This document shows, piece by piece, positions 16,817-25,445 of a stretch of DNA of 64,000 nt. A model generated the notes under the pieces. It was not told the DNA's origin, did no database searches, and was given only the letters and a program-made list of their open reading frames with translations. The stretch comes from Plectonema cf. radiosum LEGE 06105 (lineage in GTDB: Bacteria > Cyanobacteriota > Cyanobacteriia > Cyanobacteriales > Nostocaceae). Location of the stretch: positions 1 through 64,000 of the forward strand of contig NZ_JADEWL010000012.1 in the NCBI RefSeq assembly GCF_015207665.1, given 5' to 3'. A program made the position numbers and the translations under genes. The number at the start of each line of letters is the position of its first letter. Position 1 is the stretch's first letter.

Positions 16817-16889
16817 GGGCGCGACAGGACTCGAACCTGTGACCGACTGCTTAGAAGGCAGTTGCTCTATCCATCTGAGCTACGCGCCC
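16817..16889 (-). tRNA. tRNA-Arg (anticodon UCU)
   Basis: On the minus strand a 73-nt cloverleaf folds fully: a 7-bp acceptor (GGGCGCG / CGCGCCC), D arm GCTC...GAGC, anticodon stem ACTGC/GCAGT with loop CTTCTAA giving anticodon TCT, and T arm CACAGG/CCTGTC around TTCGAGT. It reads AGA codons. The CCA tail is not encoded, as usual in cyanobacteria. No integrated element is seen at its 3' end. Confidence 0.97.
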
Positions 16890-17153
16890 AAACAAAACAA
16901 TATACTTTTATTGTAAAGCTTATACATTATATCAGTAGTTTAAACAAAAAGCAATGAAAAGAGTGATTTTTTAAATAAATAAAGATAAAATATAGCTTGA
17001 TGAACTATAAAGTTAGATAAAAATTCGGACATATAGGGTATTCAAAAGGTATATTGTGTTGAAAAAAGGTAAAAGCGTCAAATATTACCAAGACGTTATT
17101 ATATCTCCCATATATTAAATAAATGCCTCGGTGAGGAGTTATCTGAAAAATTC

Positions 17154-17813
17154 ATGTTTATTTTGAAACGGCAGGACGTTGAAATATCAAGCATTGTACA
17201 TCCGTCTCGCGACCAACAGGTACCTGTCCTTAATTATCAAGGACAAACTTTTCGGTTGATTAGTTTATTTAAAGCGAGTCAAGAAGAAGAAGCTAGGGCT
17301 TTGTGGCGAGAATTGACAGATAACCGGGGTAAAGCCTGCGTGTTATTGGAAGAAGAAGATCGCTTCAGTGTTTGGGGAAAAATTCGTTTAGACAAGCTTG
17401 ACAGTGAAGCAAGCGAACAAGGTAATAATAAAATTTTAACAGTTGCGAGTATTTTGCTATTGCAAGCCGTATATATGGATATTGAAGAGTTTCTAGGTGC
17501 AAAACAAGGGAATTTATTTAAAAAAGAAATTTCACATATCTTGAATCGATGGCAATTCCCCGCAGCATCTTCACCCCAGGCAATTGATTACTTACTGAGT
17601 ATAAACCCTCTAGAACCGATTAAAATTCCTTTTTGGGAGGAAGATTACGTAGTAGTATTTCTTGAAGAATTGCATAGACTGGGTAAAGCATATTTTGGTA
17701 ATTCCGATTTTGCTCATCAAACATTGGATACTTTACAAGATATGCCAATCCCGGAACGAAGGCTATTTATGACTTGGCTAAATAATTCAACTCTGAGTAA
17801 ACTGTGGCATTAA
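17154..17813 (+). CDS. Conserved cyanobacterial protein (Npun_F0813-like), function unknown
   Basis: A 219-residue soluble protein beginning FILKRQDVEISSIVHP, followed by YQGQTFRLISLFKASQEEEARALWRE and a helical C-terminal half (IPERRLFMTWLNNSTLSKLWH). It resembles a protein found across filamentous cyanobacteria and named after Npun_F0813; I am recalling this from memory and could not check it. No catalytic motif is evident. The ATG at 17154 follows a GAGGAG-containing leader about 20 bp upstream. It lies upstream of a membrane protein and an HTH protein on the same strand. Confidence 0.75.
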   Translation: MFILKRQDVEISSIVHPSRDQQVPVLNYQGQTFRLISLFKASQEEEARALWRELTDNRGKACVLLEEEDRFSVWGKIRLDKLDSEASEQGNNKILTVASILLLQAVYMDIEEFLGAKQGNLFKKEISHILNRWQFPAASSPQAIDYLLSINPLEPIKIPFWEEDYVVVFLEELHRLGKAYFGNSDFAHQTLDTLQDMPIPERRLFMTWLNNSTLSKLWH

Positions 17814-17949
17814 CATATAGTGATTTTTATGCAGTTAAGATTGTGTAGGTTTGTCAAGTTCAATAGGCTCTGGTTCAAGGAGAATTTATCTTGCGTACAC
17901 AATCTATAAGCAAAATCTCTGTGAAGTGCATAAACATGGTGAAGTAGAA

Positions 17950-18837
17950 ATGAGTAGCATTTATAACAAGTCCTCCGCTTTCAAGTCATTGTTTACCACT
18001 CAAAACATTATCCTGGCTAATATTTGTTGGGGTGTTTTGGCATTGCTATACTTTTTACTTTTTAGTGCTAAGGTTCCGGATGCAAATGGTTTAGTGAGTC
18101 GTGCCGAATGGTATGTAATTGGAACAAATCTTTTTGAAGCGCTAGCTTACCTGATGGCAGGGATTTTATGCTTGAGAAATTGGCGCAGTCGTCAAATTGT
18201 CAGCGGTAGAAACGTTTGGCTGCTATTTGGTATAGGTATGCTTTCTTATTTCTTAGGAGGGATATTCTTTGGTTATACCGAAATAGTCTTAAATGAGGAA
18301 CCATTTCCTTCAGTTGGCGATATATTTTTTGTGGTGACTTATTTGTTGGTTGGTATCGGCATGATTTTAGCGGTAGCTTCAAGACGAATTAATTTGGAGG
18401 TCTGGCAGTGGATAATTGTATTGGCGATCGCGGCTTTTGGTAGTGCTTTGGCATGGCTAATTAGTCAGCAAGATGCGGCTACCGTTGCTATAGCAACAGA
18501 AGTTGGTTCTGGATGGAAGGAGCAAGCTGGGACATTTTTAAATTGGTTTTATGTAGTCAGCGATGTATTACTATTAATTATTGCTACCAGTCTGCTATTA
18601 GCTTTTTGGGGTGGAAGAGCTTCTTTGCCTTGGCGAATGATTGCAGTGGCAACTTTTTCGCTTTACATTGCAGATATATGGTTTAAATGGGCTACTAGAG
18701 ACCCCAATTATCAAAGTGGAGATGTATTAGAAGTGTGTTGGGTATTAAGTGGAGTTTTATTCAGTATGGCTGCTGCGCTGGAGTTTGAGGCTTCATCAAA
18801 TCGTCCGCGTTCTCTTCGCGGACGCAAACGAATTTAG
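17950..18837 (+). CDS. Polytopic membrane protein of unknown function
   Basis: About 295 residues with eight to nine hydrophobic segments spread evenly from residue 20 to 280 (for example LANICWGVLALLYFLLF and VFLLFGIGMLSYFLGG-like stretches). I place the start at the ATG at 17950 (MSSIYNKSS) because the longer frame from 17851 adds a non-hydrophobic tail unlike anything else. I do not recognise the family. It ends 26 bp before the HTH protein gene, so the two are probably in one operon. Confidence 0.7.
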   Translation: MSSIYNKSSAFKSLFTTQNIILANICWGVLALLYFLLFSAKVPDANGLVSRAEWYVIGTNLFEALAYLMAGILCLRNWRSRQIVSGRNVWLLFGIGMLSYFLGGIFFGYTEIVLNEEPFPSVGDIFFVVTYLLVGIGMILAVASRRINLEVWQWIIVLAIAAFGSALAWLISQQDAATVAIATEVGSGWKEQAGTFLNWFYVVSDVLLLIIATSLLLAFWGGRASLPWRMIAVATFSLYIADIWFKWATRDPNYQSGDVLEVCWVLSGVLFSMAAALEFEASSNRPRSLRGRKRI

Positions 18838-18863
18838 GAAAACAACGTTTGGGGTCTACTACC

Positions 18864-19910
18864 ATGAGAAAACTAACGGAATCCGATAAAAAAGAAATTC
18901 TCAAGCTGTATCGAGAAAGTGCCGAAACTACTTCTACTTTGGCAGAACGCTATGGAGTAAGTAATTCAACTATTAGTCGCTTACTCAAAAGTACTTTGCC
19001 AGAAGATGAGTACGAGTATTTAGTCTCTTTAAAGCGTGCTGCTAGAACCCCTGAAGGTAGAGCGCAAGTCAGCTATGATGATATTCCTTCTTTTAGCAAT
19101 ATTGAGGTTCAAAGCCAAGAGAAGGAGATTTCTCAGCCCAAAATTGCACAAACAATTATCCAGTTGGAGCAAGAGGAGGAAGAAGATCAACCAGTTGAAG
19201 AAGTTGTCATCAAAAAACAGCCCATACTGAGGAAGGTTAATAAGACAACTGAAGCACCTAGAAGAGTAAAACGCCGTTCTTCGGCACCATTATCTCCAGA
19301 AGTTTCCCCGGTTGCGGAACAATTGGAGCTATTGCAAGAAAACCAAACAGAAGTTTCAAAGCTTCCCAGTCGTCCCCAACTCAAGAACATCCCCAGTCCG
19401 CTATTAGATAACGAGCTTACAGAAGCCAAAGTCATCGCGGAAATGTTTGGTGAGGAACTTGATGATACCGATGATTTGGAAGATTTAGACGATTTACTCG
19501 AAGACGACGATGATTTTGATGATGAAGACGACGATGATGATTTGGACGAGGAACCCACACGTTTTGTTCCCAGAAGAAGGTTAAACGAGCCTTTGGTTCG
19601 AGTTTTACCACTAACTGAGGCTCATTTGCCTAGAACCTGCTATCTAGTCATAGACAGAGCCGCAGAACTGATTACTCGTCCGCTCAGGGATTTTAGCGAC
19701 TTAGGAGAAATCCCCAGTCCCGAAACCCAGGAAACAACTTTACCCATCTTCGATAACCATCGAGTCGCTAAACGTTTTTCTTCAAAGCGCGATCGCGTGA
19801 TTAAGGTACCCGATAGCAAAGTACTGCACAAGGCTCGTTATCAATTGCAAGCCAAGGGTATTACTCGATTGTTAATTGATGGGCAGGTATACTCCCTATC
19901 GACCGTTTAA
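18864..19910 (+). CDS. HTH protein with highly acidic middle region
   Basis: The 348-residue product (ATG at 18864, TESDKKEILKLYRES) opens with a transposase-like helix-turn-helix: TSTLAERYGVSNSTISRLLK at about residues 23-42. A low-complexity region follows, culminating in a 40-residue stretch that is almost all Asp and Glu (about residues 205-245). The C-terminal 100 residues are ordered (LPRTCYLVIDRAAELITRPL; KARYQLQAKGITRLLIDGQ). The HTH looks domesticated: no catalytic domain of a transposase is present. A role as a DNA-binding regulator or nucleoid protein is only a guess. Preceding membrane-protein gene is 26 bp away. Confidence 0.8.
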   Translation: MRKLTESDKKEILKLYRESAETTSTLAERYGVSNSTISRLLKSTLPEDEYEYLVSLKRAARTPEGRAQVSYDDIPSFSNIEVQSQEKEISQPKIAQTIIQLEQEEEEDQPVEEVVIKKQPILRKVNKTTEAPRRVKRRSSAPLSPEVSPVAEQLELLQENQTEVSKLPSRPQLKNIPSPLLDNELTEAKVIAEMFGEELDDTDDLEDLDDLLEDDDDFDDEDDDDDLDEEPTRFVPRRRLNEPLVRVLPLTEAHLPRTCYLVIDRAAELITRPLRDFSDLGEIPSPETQETTLPIFDNHRVAKRFSSKRDRVIKVPDSKVLHKARYQLQAKGITRLLIDGQVYSLSTV

Positions 19911-20065
19911 TTAACTGTCACTAATTATCGGGACAAAACCTAGATTGTGTGTTATTTATTTTCCCTTGCCGGGGCAATAAGATAATTTGTAATTAGTCAG
20001 CGCCAAATTAGTGCTACCGACTACTAATTATTTTCACTAGTGTCCATCTACTTTTTTGGTTAATT

Positions 20066-20389
20066 ATGGATAACTTTACCAACTACGGTATAGTATTGGT
20101 CACAACTGGTTCTCAACAAGAAGCAGAGAAAATTGCCAATGCTTTAGTAGAAGCAAAACTTGCTGCTTGCGTTAGTTTTACCTCCATTAATTCAATTTAC
20201 ACTTGGCAAGGGAAAGTCAATAAAGACCAAGAATGGCAACTTTTGATTAAAACCGATTTAACCCGATTTTCCACGGTAGAAGCCAAAATACTCGAACTTC
20301 ACTCCTACGAAGTACCCGAAATTATTGCTTTACCCATTCTTAAAGGTCATCAACCTTATTTACAATGGATTGCACAACAAGTTGATTGA
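20066..20389 (+). CDS. cutA: Divalent-cation tolerance protein CutA
   Basis: The 107 residues match CutA1, a very stable trimeric ferredoxin-like protein linked to copper tolerance. Visible features are the N-terminal strand YGIVLVTTGSQQEAEKIANALVEAKLAACVS, the metal-site Cys in AACVS, YTWQGKVNKDQEWQLLIKT, and the C-terminal EVPEIIALPILKG and YLQWI. Length is standard. Single gene with its own 155-bp upstream spacer. Confidence 0.95.
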   Translation: MDNFTNYGIVLVTTGSQQEAEKIANALVEAKLAACVSFTSINSIYTWQGKVNKDQEWQLLIKTDLTRFSTVEAKILELHSYEVPEIIALPILKGHQPYLQWIAQQVD

Positions 20390-20715
20390 TTTTATTAAGT
20401 ATTTCCAATGTAAACGATAAAAATATCAAATTATTATTTTATTAATATTGTTTATTTTTAGTATTTTTAGTTGCATTTTAAGGTACAAAGATAGGTTTTA
20501 GATTAATTTTTATGCAAATTATTAATCATAAATTTAATGGATATTTAAATAATTTTGATTGTAATAAATAAATAAAAATTATTTAATTAAAAAATAATCA
20601 TTTAATCAATTAATTGTCAAAAAATCGCTTGATTCAATCATCTTTGATCGGTTTTCATATATCGAAATGATGACTTGATGATTTCCGTAGCTTATGACTA
20701 CTGAAGGAGCGATAA
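20390..20715. other. AT-rich spacer
   Basis: No gene or strong hairpin. Almost pure A/T from 20400 to 20600. The last 60 bp carry the leader of the O-antigen ligase-like gene, with GAAGGAGCGATAA just before the ATG as a ribosome binding site. Confidence 0.5.
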
Positions 20716-22074
20716 ATGACAAAAAATCAATTTTTCTGGCAGCCGCATCCCAACCCAAAGTTACAACTTCCTTGGTATTTGACTCAATTAGGGCTATTAA
20801 TTTTTCCCTTAATTCCGGCTTTAGGGGCTATAAGCTTTATTATTGCGTCAGTAGGAACTTGGCGGCTACAGTACCGTACAATCAATAATCGTCCATTAAA
20901 CTGGGGATTTGCTGTTTTAAGTGTATTGCTTATCGCTACCACTGGTTTAGCTGATGATAAATTAGCAGCATTTCTTGGTTTATTTAATTTTTTACCTTTT
21001 TTTTTATTGTTTGCTGCTTTGAGCGCTTTAATTCAAACAATAACGCAACTGCGGCAATTATCTTGGATTTTAGTGATCGGTTCAATCCCAGTGGTATTTA
21101 TTGGTGTAGGACATATGTTCTGGGGATGGAGTCTGTCGCCGTTTTGGGAAATCATATTTGGTTGGAAATTGCCACAAGGAATAAATCCAACAACTCGTAT
21201 GGCTTCAGTGATGATGAATTCCAATATTTTAGCTGCTTATTTACTAACAGTTTTTATTGTCGGATTGGGTTTATGGATAGAAAACTGGCAACAAATTAAC
21301 ACAATTAAGAAACAAGTAAATAATACCAATACAAAATTTAGGATTTCCTCTTTTTGTAATCCCTTCGTATTTTTAACTCTTACACTAATAGGTGATTTTG
21401 TTGCATTGATTTTGACTCATTCACGAAACGGATGGGGTAGTGTAATTTTTGCCTGTATTGCTTATGCTTTTTATCAAAGTTGGTATTGGATGATAGCTGG
21501 AATAACTGCTGTCGTTGTTAGTGTGATGGCAGCTGCACGCGCTCCTTTACCAATCGCTGAATTATTCCGCAAAGTTATTCCCCAATTCTTCTGGATACGT
21601 CTTCATAACGAAGTCTATTCAAATGCACCATTACCAATACACCGTAAAAGTCTATGGGAATTTGCTTGGTCTTTAATGGTACAGCGTCCTTGGAGTGGTT
21701 GGGGTTTACGCAACTTTAGTTTACTTTATCAAGCTCAAACGCAATATTGGTTAGGTCATCCTCATAATTTATTTTTAATGTTATCTGCCGAAACTGGACT
21801 ACCCACAACGATATTCTTTTTTGGTTTATTGACTTGGCTATTCATTATGGGTATTCGATTACTGCAAAATGCAAAATCTCTACCAAATCAAGATAAATTG
21901 ATATTTTTTAGCTATCTTTTAGCTTTTGTAGTCTGGATGATATTCAATACTGTAGATGTAACCATTTTTGATTTTCGTCTAAATACATTATTGTGGTTAA
22001 CACTAGCTGCAATTTGTGGTGTGATATATAACTACAGTCACAACTTAAAAAGCAACAAAGTTGATAATTTCTAA
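20716..22074 (+). CDS. O-antigen ligase/polymerase-like (Wzy_C) membrane protein
   Basis: A 452-residue polytopic protein with about eleven hydrophobic segments. It has the features of the O-antigen ligase family: LTHSRNGWGSVIFAC in the middle and a periplasmic loop with GWGLRNFSLLYQAQ followed by LGHPHNLFLMLSAETG, which carries the conserved His. In cyanobacteria such proteins act in surface polysaccharide or exopolysaccharide assembly, but the substrate is not evident. No glycosyltransferase genes flank it. Confidence 0.85.
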   Translation: MTKNQFFWQPHPNPKLQLPWYLTQLGLLIFPLIPALGAISFIIASVGTWRLQYRTINNRPLNWGFAVLSVLLIATTGLADDKLAAFLGLFNFLPFFLLFAALSALIQTITQLRQLSWILVIGSIPVVFIGVGHMFWGWSLSPFWEIIFGWKLPQGINPTTRMASVMMNSNILAAYLLTVFIVGLGLWIENWQQINTIKKQVNNTNTKFRISSFCNPFVFLTLTLIGDFVALILTHSRNGWGSVIFACIAYAFYQSWYWMIAGITAVVVSVMAAARAPLPIAELFRKVIPQFFWIRLHNEVYSNAPLPIHRKSLWEFAWSLMVQRPWSGWGLRNFSLLYQAQTQYWLGHPHNLFLMLSAETGLPTTIFFFGLLTWLFIMGIRLLQNAKSLPNQDKLIFFSYLLAFVVWMIFNTVDVTIFDFRLNTLLWLTLAAICGVIYNYSHNLKSNKVDNF

Positions 22075-22120
22075 GTGCATATTCTGATGCCTATACTTTA
22101 AAAAGTTAATAATATAACAA

Positions 22121-22218
22121 TACACGCCTGTGACTGCGAATGTGGTTTGTCCCGCATTTGTCACTGTTGCTGATTGTTGGGAAGATGTAAACACCTCGGA
22201 AGGGGTGTTTTTTTTATC
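22121..22218 (+). ncRNA. Candidate small RNA with terminator
   Basis: Between two genes a compact structured stretch ends in a strong terminator. It contains GTGAC/GTCAC arms around GCGAATG and CGCATTT with the loop TGGTTTGTCC, then a 20-nt linker, then the terminator hairpin and eight T. No frame or start fits the stretch. It could be an independent small RNA, or simply the 3' end of the ligase transcript. I cannot match it to a known RNA family. Confidence 0.35.
22189..22218 (+). terminator. Rho-independent terminator
   Basis: AAACACC and GGTGTTT pair around TCGGAAGG and are followed by a run of eight T on the plus strand. It ends transcription of the O-antigen ligase-like gene or of the candidate small RNA. 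Confidence 0.85.
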
Positions 22219-22287
22219 ATTCTTTTTGAATGTTTATTTAAGAAAATTTCAAAATTTCTATCCTTGTAAAAATAAGAATTTTAACAA

Positions 22288-22683
22288 ATGAAATATTTCA
22301 ATCGTAAGTTAACAAAAGTTGCTTCTTTTCTCAGTTTTTCTGCGCTAAACTTAGTTTTTTCTCAACCTGCGATTTCAGCAGTTTCATGTGAAGCAGGTAC
22401 TATTAGTCGGCATTCTAACGGTTCCTTAGCATATTGCGTGCTAGCGAGAGATACTAAAGTTACCGTCAGCAATTCTCAAATAGGCACTTCTATTTTTCCA
22501 TGTAAAGCTAAAAATTACATAATTTTTGCAGAAAAATCAGAGTTTCAAAGATGTACACTTTCTGAGGACATCAAAATCATCAACATTAATTCCGTGCAAA
22601 CTTGTGCGGAAGATTTTATTGTGTCGATTTCAACTTCAAGTGATAATAAGAACCTATCTATAAACTGCGAGCGTTATGAATAA
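22288..22683 (+). CDS. Secreted hypothetical cysteine-containing protein
   Basis: A 131-residue protein with a clear signal peptide (basic NRKLTK, hydrophobic core, cleavage likely after QPAISA at residue 30). The mature part has six Cys (for example SCEAG, AYCVLA, PCKAK, RCTL, TCAED, NCERYE), suggesting three disulfides. It contains SVSCEAGTISRHSNGSLAYC, a pattern seen in secreted cyanobacterial proteins of unknown role. Single gene. Confidence 0.7.
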   Translation: MKYFNRKLTKVASFLSFSALNLVFSQPAISAVSCEAGTISRHSNGSLAYCVLARDTKVTVSNSQIGTSIFPCKAKNYIIFAEKSEFQRCTLSEDIKIININSVQTCAEDFIVSISTSSDNKNLSINCERYE

Positions 22684-22984
22684 AATTATTTAAAAATTAT
22701 TTAAAAATTATTTGTATATTTGGAAACTATTTATCTAATTTTGGCACGTCTAAGGTGATTTGAAATCAGTTAGTTTCTAAATAATTGTATAACAGCTGTC
22801 TTTTTGCTGTGGTACAAATAGGGAACAGTTAAATAAATAGCGGTATTTACTGATAAAAATCAACTTATCTTAATCAAAATTTTACCTCTATTACTTATGA
22901 AATATATAAGAAAAACCAATTAGTAAATAATAAGTCTCTCTTAGTGATAGGATGTTACCTCGATGTTTATTCCTTGAGTAAATC
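22684..22984. other. AT-rich spacer with AAATTATTTAA tandem units
   Basis: Three AAATTATTTAA units (about 22685-22712) follow the stop of the secreted protein. The rest is the leader of the next gene. No gene or terminator is obvious. Confidence 0.45.
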
Positions 22985-23497
22985 ATGGCTAATAATACTC
23001 TGCGTAATGTGCTAATTGGTGCAGGAGTCGCTGCTGTTGGTGCAATTGGAACTAAGAAAGCTGTAGATTATTTCCGCAACCGTGGAAAAGAGGAAGCACC
23101 ACCTGAAACTGAACCTGATGCTGAAGCACCCGCAGCAGATGAAGTTGCTTATGCTGCTGTAGAAGAAAGTTCTGTTCAAGGCTTTTTAGATTCAAGCTTT
23201 GGTGAAGCTGGACGTTATGTTCCCAATCGTCCACCGAAGATTTTTGAATATCAAGGTGAACAGTATATGGTGATTTGGGCTCACGACAACAAGCAAAACA
23301 AAAATCAGATGTTGGCTTTCAAGTATACTGATGCAGGTCGTAAGATGGTTGCGAGTGTTGGATATACGAATGAAAAAACTGATTACAATCTCAGTTTAGA
23401 TTCAACACCTTTTGCTGTTGAAGTTAATGGTAGCAAGTTACAATCTGGTAAGTCGGAAACTGCTGGTACGAATGATGTAGATTTTGTTCTAGCTTAA
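22985..23497 (+). CDS. Hypothetical protein with N-terminal anchor and acidic linker
   Basis: The 170 residues start with a short hydrophobic helix (NVLIGAGVAAVGAIGTKKAV) that may anchor it in a membrane, then an acidic Pro/Ala/Glu linker (residues 37-58), then a globular C-terminal domain (PPKIFEYQGEQYMVIWAHDN...). I do not recognise the domain. Single gene, ATG at 22985. Confidence 0.7.
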   Translation: MANNTLRNVLIGAGVAAVGAIGTKKAVDYFRNRGKEEAPPETEPDAEAPAADEVAYAAVEESSVQGFLDSSFGEAGRYVPNRPPKIFEYQGEQYMVIWAHDNKQNKNQMLAFKYTDAGRKMVASVGYTNEKTDYNLSLDSTPFAVEVNGSKLQSGKSETAGTNDVDFVLA

Positions 23498-23850
23498 GTC
23501 AATTGGTCAAAAGTTAGATTTTTTGAGAATATTTTTTTGAGAATAAAGGGTTGCAGTGATTGCGCCCTTTTTATTTGATTAAAAATTAAGGGATTATCGG
23601 TTAGGAAATAGGGAGTAACTTATTTAATTGGAGTAATATCAAATCTGTTGGCATCGAAATGATATTTCTTTAACGCAAAGGTACGCAAAGTTACACGCTA
23701 AGGGACGCTGAGTTTTATAATGATTTTTATAATTTATTTTCTCATCCTCTCGTTAGAGAAATATTTTAAATATTCATTCTAGAGAAGGAGCAATTTTTAT
23801 TGTTTCTAAAGTTATATTTTAATAAGTGAATAAAATTCTTGTAAAAGTGT
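23498..23850. other. Spacer with an AACGCAAAGGTACGC repeat
   Basis: Contains AACGCAAAGGTACGCAAAG and GGGACGC at 23672-23713, a widespread cyanobacterial intergenic repeat whose reverse-oriented relative lies at 57724-57775. GGGTTGCAGTGATTGCGCCC plus T-rich sequence (23549-23570) may be a weak terminator for the preceding gene. No gene. Confidence 0.5.
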
Positions 23851-24010
23851 CAAAGGCTGACGGTATCAAGGCTTAATTGATACTAGTTAATTGATTGCCG
23901 TCTTTGAGTTAAATAAAAGATAGACTTTGGTTCGTTAATAACACAATTTAAAAGTGTTTGAGTGCTTATGTGTTATTAAGCCTTAACGCTTTTACCGTTC
24001 ATGTAAATTT
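23851..24010 (+). promoter_or_regulatory. Structured leader upstream of the rhodanese-like gene
   Basis: Two stacked inverted repeats lie here. The first has outer arms CAAAG...GACGG / GCCGTCTTTG (23851-23906) with an inner TATCAA/TTGATA hairpin. The second is a perfect 11-bp repeat, TTAATAACACA at 23935 and its complement at 23969. A ribosome binding site AGAGAGG follows before the ATG at 24029. The layout would fit an RNA switch or a small regulatory RNA ahead of the gene. I recognise no known riboswitch. Confidence 0.4.
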
Positions 24011-24028
24011 AGAAAGAGAGGAAAACAC

Positions 24029-24481
24029 ATGGCTAACAATCCGTTGGAAAATATCATCCCATCACAACCTCCTGTAGACCAAAGAAAATCCGATGTTCAC
24101 ACATTGAAGTCTCGTTTGGAATGGGGAGAACCGGCATTTACCATTCTTGACGTGCGCGATCGCCAAACCTACAATGAAGGTCACATCATGGGCGCGTTAT
24201 CAATGAGTATGGGCGGTTTAGGGGACACAGCAGCCCAAAGTTTAGCTAAAAGCCGCGATATCTATGTTTATGGTGCTAACGATGCGGATTCGGCTCAAGC
24301 TGCACAAGCTTTAAGAAGTAAAGGTTTTGAAAACGTATCGGAACTCAAAGGTGGACTCAGCGCATGGAAAGCAATCGGTGGTCCTACTGAGGGTATTCTA
24401 GAATCAATGACTCCTGCTGGTAAGGATGATTATAATGTGATCGATCGAATGAAAGACCAAGCGGCAAATATGGATAAATAA
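24029..24481 (+). CDS. Rhodanese-like domain protein lacking the active-site cysteine
   Basis: The 150 residues hold one rhodanese domain: ILDVRDRQTYNEGHIMGAL at about residues 38-56 and LKGGLSAWKAIGG at about 110-122. Where active rhodaneses have a Cys-containing loop (YCxxGxRS), this protein reads YVYGANDADSA, so it has no catalytic Cys and cannot carry a persulfide there. It may bind a partner or small molecule. The N- and C-terminal tails are hydrophilic. A clear terminator follows at 24517, so the gene is monocistronic. Confidence 0.85.
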   Translation: MANNPLENIIPSQPPVDQRKSDVHTLKSRLEWGEPAFTILDVRDRQTYNEGHIMGALSMSMGGLGDTAAQSLAKSRDIYVYGANDADSAQAAQALRSKGFENVSELKGGLSAWKAIGGPTEGILESMTPAGKDDYNVIDRMKDQAANMDK

Positions 24482-24516
24482 ATTGTACTTATTATTTATC
24501 TGGGAGATTTTCCCCG

Positions 24517-24543
24517 AAGCCCACAAAGGTGGGCTTTGTTTTT
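24517..24543 (+). terminator. Rho-independent terminator after the rhodanese gene
   Basis: AAGCCCAC and GTGGGCTT form a perfect 8-bp stem with a four-base loop, followed by TGTTTTTGT. Strong terminator pattern on the plus strand. Confidence 0.9.
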
Positions 24544-24592
24544 GTAGCCTCAGATTTCTAGTACTTCATTTGATTAATTTTGGGGAATTAAG

Positions 24593-24645
24593 GTAGTGCG
24601 AGCTTCTAGCTCGCTATTGGCCAGCGAGCTAGAAGCTCGCACTAC
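24593..24645. repeat. Perfect 23-bp inverted repeat, GTAGTGCGAGCTTCTAGCTC type
   Basis: Both arms are perfect for 23 bp (GTAGTGCGAGCTTCTAGCTC... and its complement) with a 7-base loop ATTGGCC. A partial third copy (CTCGCACTAGAAGC) follows at 24649. It is an interspersed cyanobacterial palindrome between convergent genes and could serve as a terminator for ribonuclease D. Confidence 0.8.
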
Positions 24646-24730
24646 AACCTCGCACTAGAAGCTGGTACTACAAGTTACGAATTTATGATGTATGCATCAA
24701 AACGAATCAAACGCACCACTAGTCTGAGGG

Positions 24731-25363
24731 TTAATTATGCTCAAACAAATCCTTGAATTGTAATAAATCCAAACTTACTATTGTTGGTAAGCACTTAAAA
24801 CAATCCTCGGCTAATTCTAATCTCTCTTCACGTTTAAGCATTTCCGCTAACTTCCGCTGTATGCTAACCAAATAACGCACATCGTTAGCGGCGTAATTTA
24901 GTTGCTCGTCGGATAAATTAGCCGCGTCTCCCCAATCAGAAGATTGAGCGCTTTTATCGAGTTCTACTTTTTCTAATTCTTGCACCACTTCCTTGAGTCC
25001 GTGTCTTGGAGTATAGGTACGAACTAATTTACTCGCAATCTTGGTACAGAAAACGGGATTTACCATTATACCCAGATGATGACGCAATGTTGCCAAGTCA
25101 AAGCGAGCAAAGTGAAATATTTTCAGGACATTAGTTGCTTCTAAGAGCTTTTTCAAATTTGGGGCTTGAGTTTGTCCCTTTGCAATCCGGACAACTGTAA
25201 CCCTACCTTTATTGTCGGCTATCTGCACCAAACATAAACGGTCGCGTAGAGGCAATAATCCCATAGTTTCGGTATCTACAGCAATTGTCTCGCTCTTTAA
25301 ATATTCTGAAAGAGTTGTTTGGTCAAAATCGCGATCGCAAACCTGAAAATCTTGTAATTCCAT
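24731..25363 (-). CDS. Ribonuclease D-like 3'-5' exonuclease (no HRDC domain)
   Basis: About 210 residues from the ATG at 25363 (MELQDFQVCDRDF). The longer frame adds an unlikely leader. The DEDDy exonuclease residues are visible: AVDTETMGLLPLRDRLCLVQI (Exo I, Asp and Glu), HFARFDLATLRHHLG (Exo II, Asp), and YAANDVRYLVSIQRKL (Exo III, Tyr and Asp). It has only the catalytic domain, without the C-terminal HRDC domains of E. coli RNase D. Role: 3' trimming of tRNA or other RNAs. Downstream of the CAP-domain gene on the same strand, 83 bp apart. Confidence 0.9.
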   Translation of the reverse strand: MELQDFQVCDRDFDQTTLSEYLKSETIAVDTETMGLLPLRDRLCLVQIADNKGRVTVVRIAKGQTQAPNLKKLLEATNVLKIFHFARFDLATLRHHLGIMVNPVFCTKIASKLVRTYTPRHGLKEVVQELEKVELDKSAQSSDWGDAANLSDEQLNYAANDVRYLVSIQRKLAEMLKREERLELAEDCFKCLPTIVSLDLLQFKDLFEHN

Positions 25364-25445
25364 GAATCTTAAAAAATCAATGTAGTGTTGAAGGCTATAA
25401 AAAAGCAAACACTACTTTATAGCTCAAAAAAATCATAAATCAAAC

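Noticed and set aside
16817-16889. tRNA as an attachment site for an integrated element
   Set aside because: No integrase gene and no repeat of the tRNA 3' end were found on either side.
19187-19558. 123-codon serine-rich minus-strand ORF
   Set aside because: It is the antisense of the Asp/Glu tract of the HTH protein. GAT/GAC/GAA codons read backwards give Ser runs.
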